From Bacteroidota bacterium (GTDB lineage Bacteria > Bacteroidota > Bacteroidia > Sphingobacteriales > Sphingobacteriaceae), in NCBI GenBank assembly GCA_018266915.1, contig JAFDZM010000057.1, positions 1 to 64,000 on the forward strand: a stretch of 64,000 nt of DNA, read 5' to 3'. Every line of letters starts with the position of its first letter. Position 1 is the first letter of the stretch. The notes below the pieces were generated by a model that did no database searches, was not told where the DNA came from, and was given only the letters and a program-made list of their open reading frames with translations. Positions 55,477 through 64,000 of this stretch are shown here, one piece after another. Both the position numbers and the translations under genes were made by a program.

Positions 55477-56262
55477 TTAACGGCGGGCTCTCCAGCCTGT
55501 TAACAGGTTGATGGTATACGATGCACCACCAGACCATGCTAAAGTAGCTGTGCCGTCACCGTTAAATGTAATAGTACCACTGTAGCTAAATGAATTTCCT
55601 TTCGGACCTGTTCCGGTAATATTTATCGTAGCCGTACCGCTCAATATTTTACGGCCAGGTTTTGATAAAGTAATATTTGTACCAACGATACTAATATGGC
55701 TGTTACCTGAAGCTTTATTGCCCACTTTTGACTGGAATGAACCATCACGGGTATACTGACCATTAACTACAAAGTCGGTTGCACTTGGTGATAAACCGGC
55801 AATAGTCACTTTTGCGTTGCCTGAGTTTGATGAACTTAATCTTGGGCCGTCGAAGCTTCCTTTGTAATTCAGGGTATCGATCACATTGTCAGGTACATTG
55901 CTTGAGTTACAATTTAAAGTGTGAGCATACTTAAAGAAGTAATTAACAGTAACCGAGTCAACAGTAATATTACGGGTTACGCTGTCGGTAAGGGTAGTAC
56001 CGCATTCCTGGTGAACTGATGCTGTAGCCTGTGTAGAGTTGACGCTTAGATTACTGCTTGTGGAATTGATACCCTGTGCATTTACTGCGATGTCGTCGGT
56101 TACAGTTGTAAAACCATTAGAATTTTCAGCTAACGAACCTGCTGCAATATCCGCCGCCTGGTCGCTTGTAACACTGCTGGTTGATGAGGAGCTGTTATCT
56201 TTCTTACACGAAAACGCACCAAGCATTAATAGAACAATTAATGATAATTTTAAATTTTTCAT
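55477..56262 (-). CDS. Hypothetical Ser/Thr/Asn-rich lipoprotein
   Basis: A 261-residue lipoprotein with lipobox GAFSC (Cys19) and a KKDNSSSSTSS linker. The rest is beta-rich, with repeated TVTDDI, ITVDSVTVNYFF, GNAKVTIAGL, GTATINITGTG and GTITFNGDGTATLAW strands. Two Cys (QECGTT and LNCNSS) could form a disulphide. No known domain was recognised. It is probably an exported outer-membrane-attached beta-sandwich protein of unknown role. The gene stands alone between two terminators or gaps. Confidence 0.6.
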   Translation of the reverse strand: MKNLKLSLIVLLMLGAFSCKKDNSSSSTSSVTSDQAADIAAGSLAENSNGFTTVTDDIAVNAQGINSTSSNLSVNSTQATASVHQECGTTLTDSVTRNITVDSVTVNYFFKYAHTLNCNSSNVPDNVIDTLNYKGSFDGPRLSSSNSGNAKVTIAGLSPSATDFVVNGQYTRDGSFQSKVGNKASGNSHISIVGTNITLSKPGRKILSGTATINITGTGPKGNSFSYSGTITFNGDGTATLAWSGGASYTINLLTGWRARR

Positions 56263-56566
56263 AACGTAAGGGGGGTGTTTTTTGGGGTTGTAAAAATTAT
56301 TTCAGTTTGCTTTGTTTTTCCTCTATGACATCAGCGTGACAGAAAGGTTTAATGTGTTTGATATTTTTTTTAATAAATATTTATTGTTGTGTTTCATTGA
56401 TATTATCCTAAGCAAAAAACCCCCGCTTATAGCGAGGGCATAATTTACATTAACCTAACACCTAAACTTAACTAAACTATTCACAACTCATTTTACGTAA
56501 CTTGTTGATTTTAAGTTGCAATAATTGTTAAGTTCAATGAAAAGAATTATTTATTTTTTATCAACA
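56263..56566. other. 304-bp gap between the lipoprotein and aldo/keto reductase genes
   Basis: AT-rich, with no open frame worth calling. It holds the terminator of the aldo/keto reductase gene (56414-56438) and, presumably, the lipoprotein promoter; no TAnnTTTG box was found on the minus strand. Confidence 0.4.
56414..56438 (-). terminator. Intrinsic terminator of the aldo/keto reductase gene
   Basis: On the minus strand CCCTCGCT (56438-56431), loop ATA, AGCGGGGG (56427-56420), one G-U pair, then TTTTTT. It lies about 130 bp after the aldo/keto reductase stop. Confidence 0.85.
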
Positions 56567-57430
56567 TTATTGAGGCGATATGCTATCGAGTACATAAGTA
56601 TCGCCGCTGGATAATTCCAATGCTGCTGCTTTCATGTTTTCTTCCAGGTGTTCAACACTGGATGTGCCTGGTATTAATAATATATTATCAGCATGATGTA
56701 ATAACCAGCTTAGCGCCACCTGGTGAACTGTTGCATTACGCTTTTCCGCAATCTGGTTAATTTTATCCGATGCTTCTACATTCCCGGCATTTAACGGGAA
56801 CCATGGAATAAATGCAATATTATTAGCCTGACAGTATTCTAATACAGGTTCCCATTTGCGGTTATCGACACTGTACATGTTTTGTACCGATACCACCTCG
56901 AAGTATAGCTGTGCCTTTTTTATATCGCTTACACTTACTTCTGATAATCCTATATGTTTTACCTTGCCTTCCTGTTGTACTTGCTTCAGGAACTCAAAAG
57001 TTTCTTCGGCAGGTACTTTTGGATCGATGCGGTGCAATTGATAAAGATCGATCCGGTCAACCTTTAAACGTTTTAGGCTTCCTTCCAAAGCTTCTTTCAA
57101 ATGGCCCGGATGGGCATTTACTGGCCATTGATCCGGGCCTGTACGCATTAAACCACCTTTAGTGGCTATTACCAGGCCTGTTGGGTACGGGTATAAAGCT
57201 TCTGCTATCAATTCTTCCGAAACATATGGGCCATAGCTGTCAGCTGTATCAATGAAATTGACGCCAAGCTCAACCGCTCTTTTTAAAACCCTTATAGCTT
57301 CATTGTGGTCTTTCGGTGGTCCCCAGATACCTTTTCCGGTGATCCGCATTGCTCCGTAACCCAGGCGATTAACTGTTAGATCGCCGCCGATAGTAAACTC
57401 CTTGCTGAATGTTGTTGCTGCATCTGACAT
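56567..57430 (-). CDS. Aldo/keto reductase
   Basis: A 287-residue (beta/alpha)8 NADPH-dependent reductase. The catalytic tetrad residues are in VNFIDTADSYGPY (Asp, Tyr), VIATKGG (Lys) and LYQLHRID (His). The cofactor-binding end is VALSWLLHHADNILLIPGTSSVEHLEENMKAA. It reduces aldehydes or ketones; the substrate is not predictable. It is monocistronic, with the DUF6600 terminator upstream and its own terminator downstream. Confidence 0.93.
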   Translation of the reverse strand: MSDAATTFSKEFTIGGDLTVNRLGYGAMRITGKGIWGPPKDHNEAIRVLKRAVELGVNFIDTADSYGPYVSEELIAEALYPYPTGLVIATKGGLMRTGPDQWPVNAHPGHLKEALEGSLKRLKVDRIDLYQLHRIDPKVPAEETFEFLKQVQQEGKVKHIGLSEVSVSDIKKAQLYFEVVSVQNMYSVDNRKWEPVLEYCQANNIAFIPWFPLNAGNVEASDKINQIAEKRNATVHQVALSWLLHHADNILLIPGTSSVEHLEENMKAAALELSSGDTYVLDSISPQ

Positions 57431-57564
57431 GATTAAATGGATTTATAAAATTTCTAACACCTCGTCTGCACAAATGTTCGGAGAAGCGGGCGGAAATTTG
57501 TCATACCTGATTCATGAATAGATATGCCATAAAAAGATTACATTCAGAAAAGATCTCATTATTC

Positions 57565-57602
57565 AAAAAGAAACCCGGTTTAATTCAACCGGGTTTCTTT
57601 TT
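57565..57602. terminator. Long perfect terminator hairpin of the DUF6600 gene
   Basis: A perfect 16-bp inverted repeat (57565-57580 and 57587-57602) with a 6-nt loop, core AACCCGGTT/AACCGGGTT, and T-runs on both strands. It ends the minus-strand DUF6600 gene, whose stop is at 57606. Confidence 0.9.
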
Positions 57603-57605
57603 ACT

Positions 57606-59237
57606 TTAGCTTTTTAATTCAGGTCTCCTTTTGCTGGTATCAGGCTTTGGAGGCTGTTGCTGACGGTTTCTTGGCGCATTAGGGTTGAAACCAGGTATCG
57701 CATTTTGATTTGCAGGCCGCTGGTTCAAATTCTGCCCGGGCTGTTGACCGTTTGGCTGAGAATTAGGTCTTGGGTTGGGATTCTGATTCTCAGGCCTGTT
57801 AAACTGCGGGCGGTTTTGTTGCGGCTGCTGATTATTTGGCTGCTGGTTCTGACCTTGCTGCAGGTTTTGGTTGCTATTTCCCCTGTTAAACCTTTGATCT
57901 TGTTGCGGATTGTTAGGCTGTTGGTTTTGACCCTGCTGCGGGTTTTGGTTGCTATTTCCCCTGTTAAACCTTTGATCTTGTTGCAGATTGTTAAGCTGTT
58001 GGTTTTGACCCTGCTGCGGGTTTTGGTTGCCATTTCCCCTGTTAAACCTTTGATCTTGTTGAGGATTATTAGGTTGCTGGTTTTGCTGAGAGTTTTGATT
58101 ACCATTACCTCTGTTGAACCTTTGATCCTGTTGAGGATTGTTCGGCTGCTGGTTTTGCTGCGGATTCTGATTACCATTACCTCTGTTAAACCTTGGGGCC
58201 TGCTGCTGATTGTTCGGCTGCTGGTTTTGTTGAGGGTTCTGATTGCCGTTACCTCTGTTAAACCTTTGATCCTTTTGTGGATTGTTAAGTTGTTGATTTT
58301 GCCCCTGCTGAGGGTTTTGATCCCTGTTTGGTCTGTTAAATGGCTGGTTCTGGTTAGAACTGTTCGGATTGTTTCCTGACCTGTAGGCTTGCACCTGTCT
58401 TGGAGCAGGTTTGTTATTATTGTTCTGAGATGGAAGCTGTTGTATAGCCGGACGATAAACTGAAAGCTGATTGTTTGACAAAACCTGTGCACCGGGTCTC
58501 GAATTATTAGTTACCCTTACCGCTTGTATATTGGTATGTGCCACATTTTGAACCACACCTACCTGAGGACCGCGGTTATATCTGTAGCCACCATTATTAT
58601 TACCGGGGCGACCATTGTTAGTGTTATAAGTATTTACATTATTAACAATGGTGATATTGTTGATGATCGTAGTATTATGCTGAATATAGTTATTCACGTT
58701 TACCTGGGTCATATGCCTTCCCGAAACCACATTCCAGCTATTCGCATCAGGCCTCCATTGTCCGGTAGCTACTGCATTCATATTAACACGGGGTGCGATA
58801 GGAGCCCAGCAGAAATCATCGTTATAATTACCCCAGGTAACCCATGCAGGCGCCCATTCGTGGCCCGGTAACCATGCCCAACCGTAATAATCGTCATAAA
58901 ACCAGCGACCGTAGTGGAATGGCGCCCATCCCCAGATATAATTCGACACCCAGGTCCAACCATAGTCACTGTACACCCAATAACCATTGGTAGCATATGG
59001 CCTGAAATCGGGGCCTGCATCAGGAACCCATACATAGCCATAATCAGGGTAATTTACCCAGGTACCATAGGGAGCAAGTTCATCATAAAATACCTGGTCG
59101 GTTTGGTAATTGGTGTTATCAAAATTGTCGGTGTATACAGGCTGCGGTGGGGGGGGGTAGGCAGTGGTCTGCACCATTGCCGAACATCCAGCCAGTGATA
59201 TGGCAGCCGGTAATACTATGTATAAAATCTTTTTCAT
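57606..59237 (-). CDS. DUF6600-type lipoprotein with Asn/Gln-rich tandem-repeat tail
   Basis: A 543-residue lipoprotein with lipobox SLAGC (Cys18). Residues about 45-170 are the aromatic DUF6600 region, with repeated YGTWV, YGYVWVP, GYWVYSDYGWTWVS, WGWAPFHYGRW and GWAWLPGHEWAPAWVTW blocks. After an Asn-rich linker come six units of 24 or 26 residues starting FNRG, made almost only of Asn, Gln, Pro, Arg and Gly (about residues 300-470). A Pro/Arg end follows. It is probably a surface or periplasmic lipoprotein; the function of DUF6600 is unknown. The low-complexity tail is an intrinsically disordered, prion-like composition. Confidence 0.8.
   Translation of the reverse strand: MKKILYIVLPAAISLAGCSAMVQTTAYPPPPQPVYTDNFDNTNYQTDQVFYDELAPYGTWVNYPDYGYVWVPDAGPDFRPYATNGYWVYSDYGWTWVSNYIWGWAPFHYGRWFYDDYYGWAWLPGHEWAPAWVTWGNYNDDFCWAPIAPRVNMNAVATGQWRPDANSWNVVSGRHMTQVNVNNYIQHNTTIINNITIVNNVNTYNTNNGRPGNNNGGYRYNRGPQVGVVQNVAHTNIQAVRVTNNSRPGAQVLSNNQLSVYRPAIQQLPSQNNNNKPAPRQVQAYRSGNNPNSSNQNQPFNRPNRDQNPQQGQNQQLNNPQKDQRFNRGNGNQNPQQNQQPNNQQQAPRFNRGNGNQNPQQNQQPNNPQQDQRFNRGNGNQNSQQNQQPNNPQQDQRFNRGNGNQNPQQGQNQQLNNLQQDQRFNRGNSNQNPQQGQNQQPNNPQQDQRFNRGNSNQNLQQGQNQQPNNQQPQQNRPQFNRPENQNPNPRPNSQPNGQQPGQNLNQRPANQNAIPGFNPNAPRNRQQQPPKPDTSKRRPELKS
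57820..58330 (-). repeat. 72/78-bp tandem repeats in the DUF6600 gene
   Basis: Equivalent points of the unit (the FNRG codons) lie at about 57883, 57961, 58039, 58111, 58183 and 58255, spacings 78, 78, 72, 72, 72. The two lengths differ by one Gln-Asn-type insertion, consistent with slippage or unequal exchange in whole codons. Confidence 0.88.
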
Positions 59238-59379
59238 GATTGCGTTTGTTAAATATAATTTAGAAAATTTATAAGTATGACAGTTGCGGATTCAATAAGT
59301 TTAAGCTATATATCAACAATATTAATAAGATATTTTAATATATAATTAAGACATAGCTGTTAAGCTAGAGAAAACAAAA

Positions 59380-59406
59380 AGCCGTACAGCTTCTCGCTAT
59401 ACAGCT
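59380..59406 (-). terminator. Candidate intrinsic terminator of the DUF1761 gene
   Basis: On the minus strand AGCTGTA (59406-59400) pairs with TACGGCT (59386-59380), one G-U pair, followed by TTTTTGTTTTC. It lies 30 bp after the DUF1761 stop. Confidence 0.65.
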
Positions 59407-59436
59407 CTATAAATCTCAATTAAACACGATATTGCC

Positions 59437-59841
59437 TTATCTCCAGGCCCCAATGATGAGCCCCATCAGTGTTAACGATACTATGCTATATCCGCCGTTA
59501 ATAAAAATATGTCGCCAGCCTTTAAGCTCAAATAAACTGTGAATGGCAATGGCGCAGAATGTCCATATTCCGGCAAGAAAGCCCGCCGTAGCGCCCCATG
59601 ATGCTGTAGTTTTTGGATCGGCAAGGAACATGGCAAGGTTAATGGCCATTATCAGCGAGAAAATAAGCGTAAAGCCAAATATTTTGCCTTTTTTGCCTTG
59701 CTTTATTTGTTCTTCAGTTAAGTTACTGTCTGCCATCCATGCGCTCCCAAAAAGTGGACGTGAATACCAAATACCGCCGACTGCAAAAGCGGAGAGGCCG
59801 GCAATTATCACTGCCAGCCAGTTGATCAGGGAAAAGTTCAT
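59437..59841 (-). CDS. DUF1761 family membrane protein
   Basis: A 134-residue protein with four predicted transmembrane helices (about 5-25, 52-70, 83-100 and 112-131). The first loop has GGIWYSRPLFGSAWMADSNLTEEQIK, the family signature. DUF1761 proteins have no assigned function. A simple solo gene 51 bp upstream of the MG2/plug gene's stop, on the same strand. Confidence 0.85.
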   Translation of the reverse strand: MNFSLINWLAVIIAGLSAFAVGGIWYSRPLFGSAWMADSNLTEEQIKQGKKGKIFGFTLIFSLIMAINLAMFLADPKTTASWGATAGFLAGIWTFCAIAIHSLFELKGWRHIFINGGYSIVSLTLMGLIIGAWR

Positions 59842-59891
59842 TGTTTAAAGGTTTAATCTACGTTTAAATAAATCTAAGAAAAATATTTAAA

Positions 59892-62615
59892 CTATTGAAC
59901 CTTATAGCGATATACATAACGGCCGATATTGCCATCCTTATCTATACCCTCAATAACAGCTTTGTAGGTACCTGAACCATCAGAGTTGAAGAACTCAAAT
60001 GAGGTATTCCCAGTTTTATCTGTTAGTATAAGAGGATTCCAGTATATGGTGCTGCGAAAATCAGTTCCCGCCTGTCCCCCTGATGTGTTTTCATACTTTG
60101 GCGAATAAAAAGTGCGCGCTGTGCTGTAACCGCCCGGTATAAATTCTACTTCGTAGTTTTTAGGTAACATGGCGAGTAATTGCTCCTTGGAGATTTTTTC
60201 GCCTTTAGGTGGTTTTTTTGTGATAATAGATAATACACCGTTTGTACCTGTGGTTCTGTTGATACTGCTAAGCCCATCGTTATTGAAAATTTCCACTGTC
60301 TCAACCATCTTAGGATCTACGTTCAAAAGGTAGTTATAGTCGACAGGCATACCGTTAACATAATAAGCTATCGGTACTCTGTTCCCTGAGTTGTAATCCC
60401 TGGTGATGTAAAAGTTGTTGTTATCAAATGTTAAACCAAGTCCTGATGAAACCAGACAGTCAGAAAAAAAGTTACAATCTTTAAAAACGTCGCCGGGTAT
60501 GGTATGATCGGCTATCATGCTTAACCCGCTTAAGCTACCATAGTCAGTATGGTCTGGTTTCTTAATATTCGGTTTAGCTTTGATTACTACACCTTCCAGT
60601 GTGTGGGGCATGTTAAATTGCCTTTTAGTATTCTGTAAGTATGGCCGAAGTGCACTATCAATATTGGCAACTTCGCCGGTAGGGTTTATATACAACGATG
60701 ATGGCGGTCCAACCATTGGATCGATAGAAAGCATCAGATTATTGCTGTTTGCATTATCCCGTGCACTGATCTTAATTTTTGAAGTATCGGAAACTAAAAC
60801 ATTCGGGAATTTAAATGCTCCGTTAGCATCAGTAGTTGTTGTTGTAGAATAAGCTTTATCCGGTATAAACAAACGGACATTACCTTTAGCTACGGGCAGT
60901 CCAGTATTATTGCGAAGTATGCCTGATACAGATATCCCCTGCTCCGGTAAAAAAGTCACAGGAGGGTTTTTATCAGCCAGAATATTCCTGTAAGAGAAAC
61001 GGCGATAACCTTGCGTTAGCATTAAAACATCAAGATCTGTTGTGCTTTTTTCATCATTGTGATTAAAATAATACCCCGGTTTTTCTATATAACCCCGCAG
61101 ATCTGATGTCAACAAGAGATAACTCAGAATATTTGGAGCATCATCGTCATCATACGGCACTACTGATTCATTGACAACGGCTACCGAAAAATTCCCTTCA
61201 GCCGGTAATCCTTTGTTTTTGGCAGAAACCAATATACGCATCTTTTGCCGGTGCGAATAGGTAGACTGATCAGTTTTCATCGTAACATTCATCTGATCAT
61301 TATTTTGAATAAAAACCAAACGCTCACTCAATGGTGTCCCCTTTGACGAGAAAACAGTGATCTGCAAGATACCAGTGGGGAATTTACTTTTTGGAATGGA
61401 GGCAGTGTAGGTAGTATTCTTCAAAACTGTTTGGGCCGCATAGCATACTATACCGTTGCTTTGCGCCATAACATAAAAGGTTTTGTCTTTATTCTTCTGG
61501 AAATAGCCGTCGTTCGCAGCAATCTTTATACTTAAGCTATCTTTCATGCTATTGTTCACAGATAAATTGATGCCTTCGGTCCGCACGTTCGGCAAATCAA
61601 AGCTGCTTTGCGAACCGTTGGCAAAGGTAAAATTGGCTTTGTAGGTTTTACCGTATTCAGGAGTAAGTACAAATACTCCCATACCTAAGTGCTGCGACTC
61701 AAAATTGGCCACTACGGTACCATTGTTATCAACCACAGTTCCTTTTGAATCAATACCAAGGCCATTAGGTTTTATAGCCTTAAATGCTACCCTCGACCGT
61801 ATGCCGTTTATCAGGTAGCCACCCTCGGGAAAAAACTGCGCATCAATAGCAGGTGGTGTCAATTGTATCGCGAAAACCTTTGTAACCGTCTTTTTATCCT
61901 CCAGTTCCAGGTCGGCACTGATGGTGCTTGTATTTAGCTCTTCAGGCTTATTGCTTGTAAAGCTAATATTCATCACGCCCTCCTGGTTGGTTTCGCCTTT
62001 TCCTTTGCTTATTGTGTTATCATCATTTGCAGCCTTCCAGCTTACTTTTTTATTAGCATAAGGAGCACCATTCTCATCTTTATAAACTATTTCGGCGTTT
62101 ATCTTATCGAACTTTTCTGATATGGAATTTTTAAAAGTGATATGAGGTAATACTAGGCCGGTAGTATTGGCCCCTATAGTGATCGTCTTGTTAAAAAAGT
62201 AAGCCTGATCAGCATTGCGCATCCACCGGGTATAAGCCCTCACATGAAAATTCCCCCGTTTGGCAAAGTCAGGTGTTAGAATAAGACTGCCATACGCGGT
62301 TCCTTTTACCACCTGCAATTTTAATTCCTTTGCCAATTGGCCCTCATTAATAAAATCAATGTACAATATCTTGCTTAATGAGGTAGGTTGGTGCAAATCA
62401 ATAGTAACATAAGCTTTAAACCAAATGGTGTCATTTACTGCGTAATAAGGCTTGTCAAAATGAATATAAACCTTCTCTGTAGGATGATCGTTGGTTAGCT
62501 TTTGTGTTTTAGTAATGATGGTAGTTAATGGAATACTATCGCGCTGGGCATAGGCCGAAAAATGCGTGGCAGTAAGAGAAGTTAGCAGAACAAGTAAAAA
62601 TTTTCTTAAATTCAT
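59892..62615 (-). CDS. MG2-type macroglobulin-like protein with C-terminal TonB plug-like domain
   Basis: A 907-residue exported protein (signal peptide to about 24, AYA-Q). N-terminal MG2-like beta-domains (PTEKVYIHFDKPYYAVNDTIWFKAYV, about 44-150) and further beta-sandwiches follow. A carboxypeptidase-regulatory-like segment is near 565-640 (ISVSGILRNNTGLPVAKGNVRLF). At about 680-800 lies a TonB-dependent receptor plug-like block (PIAYYVNGMPVDYNYLLNVDPKMVETVEIFN ... GVLSIITKK), but no beta-barrel follows, so it is not a transporter. Bacteroidota carry many such proteins of unknown role, probably periplasmic. Start taken at ATG 62615; an adjacent TTG at 62618 would add one residue. Confidence 0.82.
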   Translation of the reverse strand: MNLRKFLLVLLTSLTATHFSAYAQRDSIPLTTIITKTQKLTNDHPTEKVYIHFDKPYYAVNDTIWFKAYVTIDLHQPTSLSKILYIDFINEGQLAKELKLQVVKGTAYGSLILTPDFAKRGNFHVRAYTRWMRNADQAYFFNKTITIGANTTGLVLPHITFKNSISEKFDKINAEIVYKDENGAPYANKKVSWKAANDDNTISKGKGETNQEGVMNISFTSNKPEELNTSTISADLELEDKKTVTKVFAIQLTPPAIDAQFFPEGGYLINGIRSRVAFKAIKPNGLGIDSKGTVVDNNGTVVANFESQHLGMGVFVLTPEYGKTYKANFTFANGSQSSFDLPNVRTEGINLSVNNSMKDSLSIKIAANDGYFQKNKDKTFYVMAQSNGIVCYAAQTVLKNTTYTASIPKSKFPTGILQITVFSSKGTPLSERLVFIQNNDQMNVTMKTDQSTYSHRQKMRILVSAKNKGLPAEGNFSVAVVNESVVPYDDDDAPNILSYLLLTSDLRGYIEKPGYYFNHNDEKSTTDLDVLMLTQGYRRFSYRNILADKNPPVTFLPEQGISVSGILRNNTGLPVAKGNVRLFIPDKAYSTTTTTDANGAFKFPNVLVSDTSKIKISARDNANSNNLMLSIDPMVGPPSSLYINPTGEVANIDSALRPYLQNTKRQFNMPHTLEGVVIKAKPNIKKPDHTDYGSLSGLSMIADHTIPGDVFKDCNFFSDCLVSSGLGLTFDNNNFYITRDYNSGNRVPIAYYVNGMPVDYNYLLNVDPKMVETVEIFNNDGLSSINRTTGTNGVLSIITKKPPKGEKISKEQLLAMLPKNYEVEFIPGGYSTARTFYSPKYENTSGGQAGTDFRSTIYWNPLILTDKTGNTSFEFFNSDGSGTYKAVIEGIDKDGNIGRYVYRYKVQ

Positions 62616-62798
62616 CAAAATTGGTTTATCATAAGGTGCCGGCTAAATATAGTTATTTCAGGCAAGAGGCCATGAATTAAGGCCGGAGTTTAACATTTTT
62701 TTACAATAAAATACTGAAAACAGTACGCTAAATGTAACGTATACTATAAATATAAAGTGTAGATGTAGTAGAGATGTTACGTTGCGCATTTCGATCAA

Positions 62799-63587
62799 AT
62801 GAAGAAGAAAAAAGAAAAAATTTATTTCAATGACCAGTGGGATGAAATGACTGTCCATCTGAAAAATTTCATAGAAACCGGTGAGCAGGAGGAATTACAC
62901 CTTTTCCGTGTCCAGGTAAAAAAACTGCGGGCTATGCTCGAGCTTTTGGATACAAACTCGATAAAACATCCGCTACAAAAAGATTTTAAACCGGTTCGGA
63001 AAATATTTAAACGTTGTGGTGAGATACGCAATGCATTTATTAACCTGCAATATGGTCAACAGTTTCAGTTTAAAAATGAAGACTTTTTTATGAATCATTT
63101 GCATGAGATAGAAAAAGGTACAAATGAGGTGAAAGAGCTTGGAAAACAATATCTGAAGACAATAAAATTAGCGCATGATGATATTGGTGGTGATCTGCAG
63201 CATGTAGGTAATAAGGATATAGTGGAATTTTATAAGACTAAGCTTTATAATATTTCATCATCACTTGAGAACCTGCAATTCAATGACGAATTGCACGCAA
63301 CCCGCAGACAAATAAAAACGCTAATGTATAACCGGAAAATAGCTCAGGACGCGTTGGATGGAAAACTTCAAATCAGCAATGACTATCTGGATAAATTGCA
63401 AACACTGATTGGCGACTGGCATGACAATGTGCTGGCATTAGAGTTGTTTTCATCAGCCGGATTTCAGTCAAAATCAGTTATCACAAGAATAAGAAGTCAA
63501 AATACACGGTTGAAAAGATCGATTACTGCACTGGCGCATGATTTTGAGCGAAAAGCTATCCTGACACAACAATTGAGCATGCATTAA
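62799..63587 (+). CDS. CHAD domain protein
   Basis: A 262-residue, almost all-helical, Lys/Arg-rich protein. CHAD family features are HLFRVQVKKLRAMLELLD, VRKIFKRCGEIRNAFINLQ, ATRRQIKTLMYNRKIAQDAL and LQTLIGDWHDNVLALELF. CHAD domains bind inorganic polyphosphate through their basic helices. The CYTH gene begins 5 bp after the stop, the usual CYTH-CHAD pairing, so the two are probably one operon in polyphosphate or triphosphate metabolism. Confidence 0.9.
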   Translation: MKKKKEKIYFNDQWDEMTVHLKNFIETGEQEELHLFRVQVKKLRAMLELLDTNSIKHPLQKDFKPVRKIFKRCGEIRNAFINLQYGQQFQFKNEDFFMNHLHEIEKGTNEVKELGKQYLKTIKLAHDDIGGDLQHVGNKDIVEFYKTKLYNISSSLENLQFNDELHATRRQIKTLMYNRKIAQDALDGKLQISNDYLDKLQTLIGDWHDNVLALELFSSAGFQSKSVITRIRSQNTRLKRSITALAHDFERKAILTQQLSMH

Positions 63588-63592
63588 AGACA

Positions 63593-64000
63593 ATGGGACT
63601 TGAGATAGAACGTAAATTTTTGATTGACCATGAAAAATGGCAGAAGGTAGAAAAACCCATTGGCATACCTTATAGGCAGGGTTATATGCTGCGCGATGGA
63701 CAGCAAACTATCCGGGTGAGGGTATCGGACAAAAAAGGTTATTTGAATTTTAAAAGCAAGATTTCAGGTCTAAGCAGAAAAGAATACGAGTATGAAATAC
63801 CGCTGGATGATGGGCTGGAAATACTAAATGCTTTTACTACTAATGGTACTGAAAAAATACGCTACATAATACCTTTTAAAGGTAAAATATGGGAGGTAGA
63901 TGTTTTTTCGGGTGATAATGCCGGATTGATTGTTGCCGAAATTGAACTGAATAGTGAAGACGAAAAGTTTGAAAAGCCTGATTGGGTAACCACCGAAGTT
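63593..64000 (+). CDS. CYTH domain protein (3' end outside window)
   Basis: 136 residues are visible from ATG 63593 and the frame runs off the right edge. It opens MGLEIERKFLID, the ExExK-type motif of the CYTH triphosphate tunnel fold, followed by RQGYM, TIRVRVSD, YLNFKSK, KEYEYEIP, EKIRYIIP, WEVDVFSG and LIVAEIELNSEDEKF, with the alternating charged residues expected in the tunnel. CYTH proteins hydrolyse or bind triphosphates. It pairs with the CHAD gene. The start is clear, but the length cannot be judged. Confidence 0.92.
   Translation, partial: MGLEIERKFLIDHEKWQKVEKPIGIPYRQGYMLRDGQQTIRVRVSDKKGYLNFKSKISGLSRKEYEYEIPLDDGLEILNAFTTNGTEKIRYIIPFKGKIWEVDVFSGDNAGLIVAEIELNSEDEKFEKPDWVTTEV

Noticed and set aside
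57657..58492. Two long alternative frames over the DUF6600 repeats (240 codons plus strand, 255 codons minus strand)
   Set aside because: They arise because the repeat length is a multiple of three and few stops fall in the unit; the DUF6600 frame has the signal peptide and family motifs.

Overview
The window comes from a member of the Bacteroidota, most likely a Sphingobacteriaceae relative such as Mucilaginibacter or Pedobacter. This is inferred from the type IX secretion signature, a SusC/SusD pair, TAnnTTTG promoter boxes, weak use of Shine-Dalgarno sites and roughly 40-45% GC. No rRNA, tRNA, CRISPR array, transposase or phage gene was recognised.

Layout. (1) 3-5797: the 3' part of a giant repeat adhesin with a type IX C-terminal signal, followed by its PorP/SprF-like partner. 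(2) 5799-31364: a carbohydrate region. An AraC regulator diverges from a PhyH dioxygenase and a GH78-like enzyme. Next come a periplasmic GH37 trehalase, a SusR-like membrane regulator (DUF6377 type), SusC and SusD, two ~1100-residue FG-GAP/ASPIC-UnbV lipoproteins, a GH65 enzyme, a vanadium-haloperoxidase/PAP2-like lipoprotein and a GH130 lipoprotein. This looks like a polysaccharide or oligosaccharide utilization locus with an alpha-glucoside theme (trehalose, possibly kojibiose). (3) 31367-35354: a helical-bundle protein, a DPP-IV-like S9 peptidase and a WD40 protein. (4) 35418-42898: a complete histidine operon, hisG-D-C-B-H-A-F-IE, on the minus strand. It is preceded by a Bacteroidota-type promoter and an unannotated 20-residue leader peptide with seven histidines, evidence for His-tRNA-responsive control.

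(5) 43024-45257: a membrane glycosyltransferase-like protein and a GmhB-like phosphatase. (6) 45661-51669: gltB-gltD, glutamate synthase, with an intrinsic terminator. (7) 51805-62615: mostly minus-strand housekeeping and envelope genes: a YdeI-like protein, a SpoU methyltransferase, galK, YciI, a lipoprotein, an aldo/keto reductase, a DUF6600 lipoprotein with N/Q-rich repeats, a DUF1761 protein, and an MG2/TonB-plug protein. (8) 62799-64000: a CHAD protein and the start of a CYTH protein, which runs off the right edge.

The most notable observations are the His leader upstream of hisG, short inverted or tandem repeat families in intergenic gaps (four in the his operon), a strong terminator with no obvious gene before it at 6832-6870, and the co-occurrence of SusCD, FG-GAP lipoproteins, GH65 and haloperoxidase. 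Several starts were moved from rare codons to a nearby ATG (porP, gltB, galK, YdeI, WD40 and MG2 genes), while hisG and the SpoU gene appear to use GTG and TTG.
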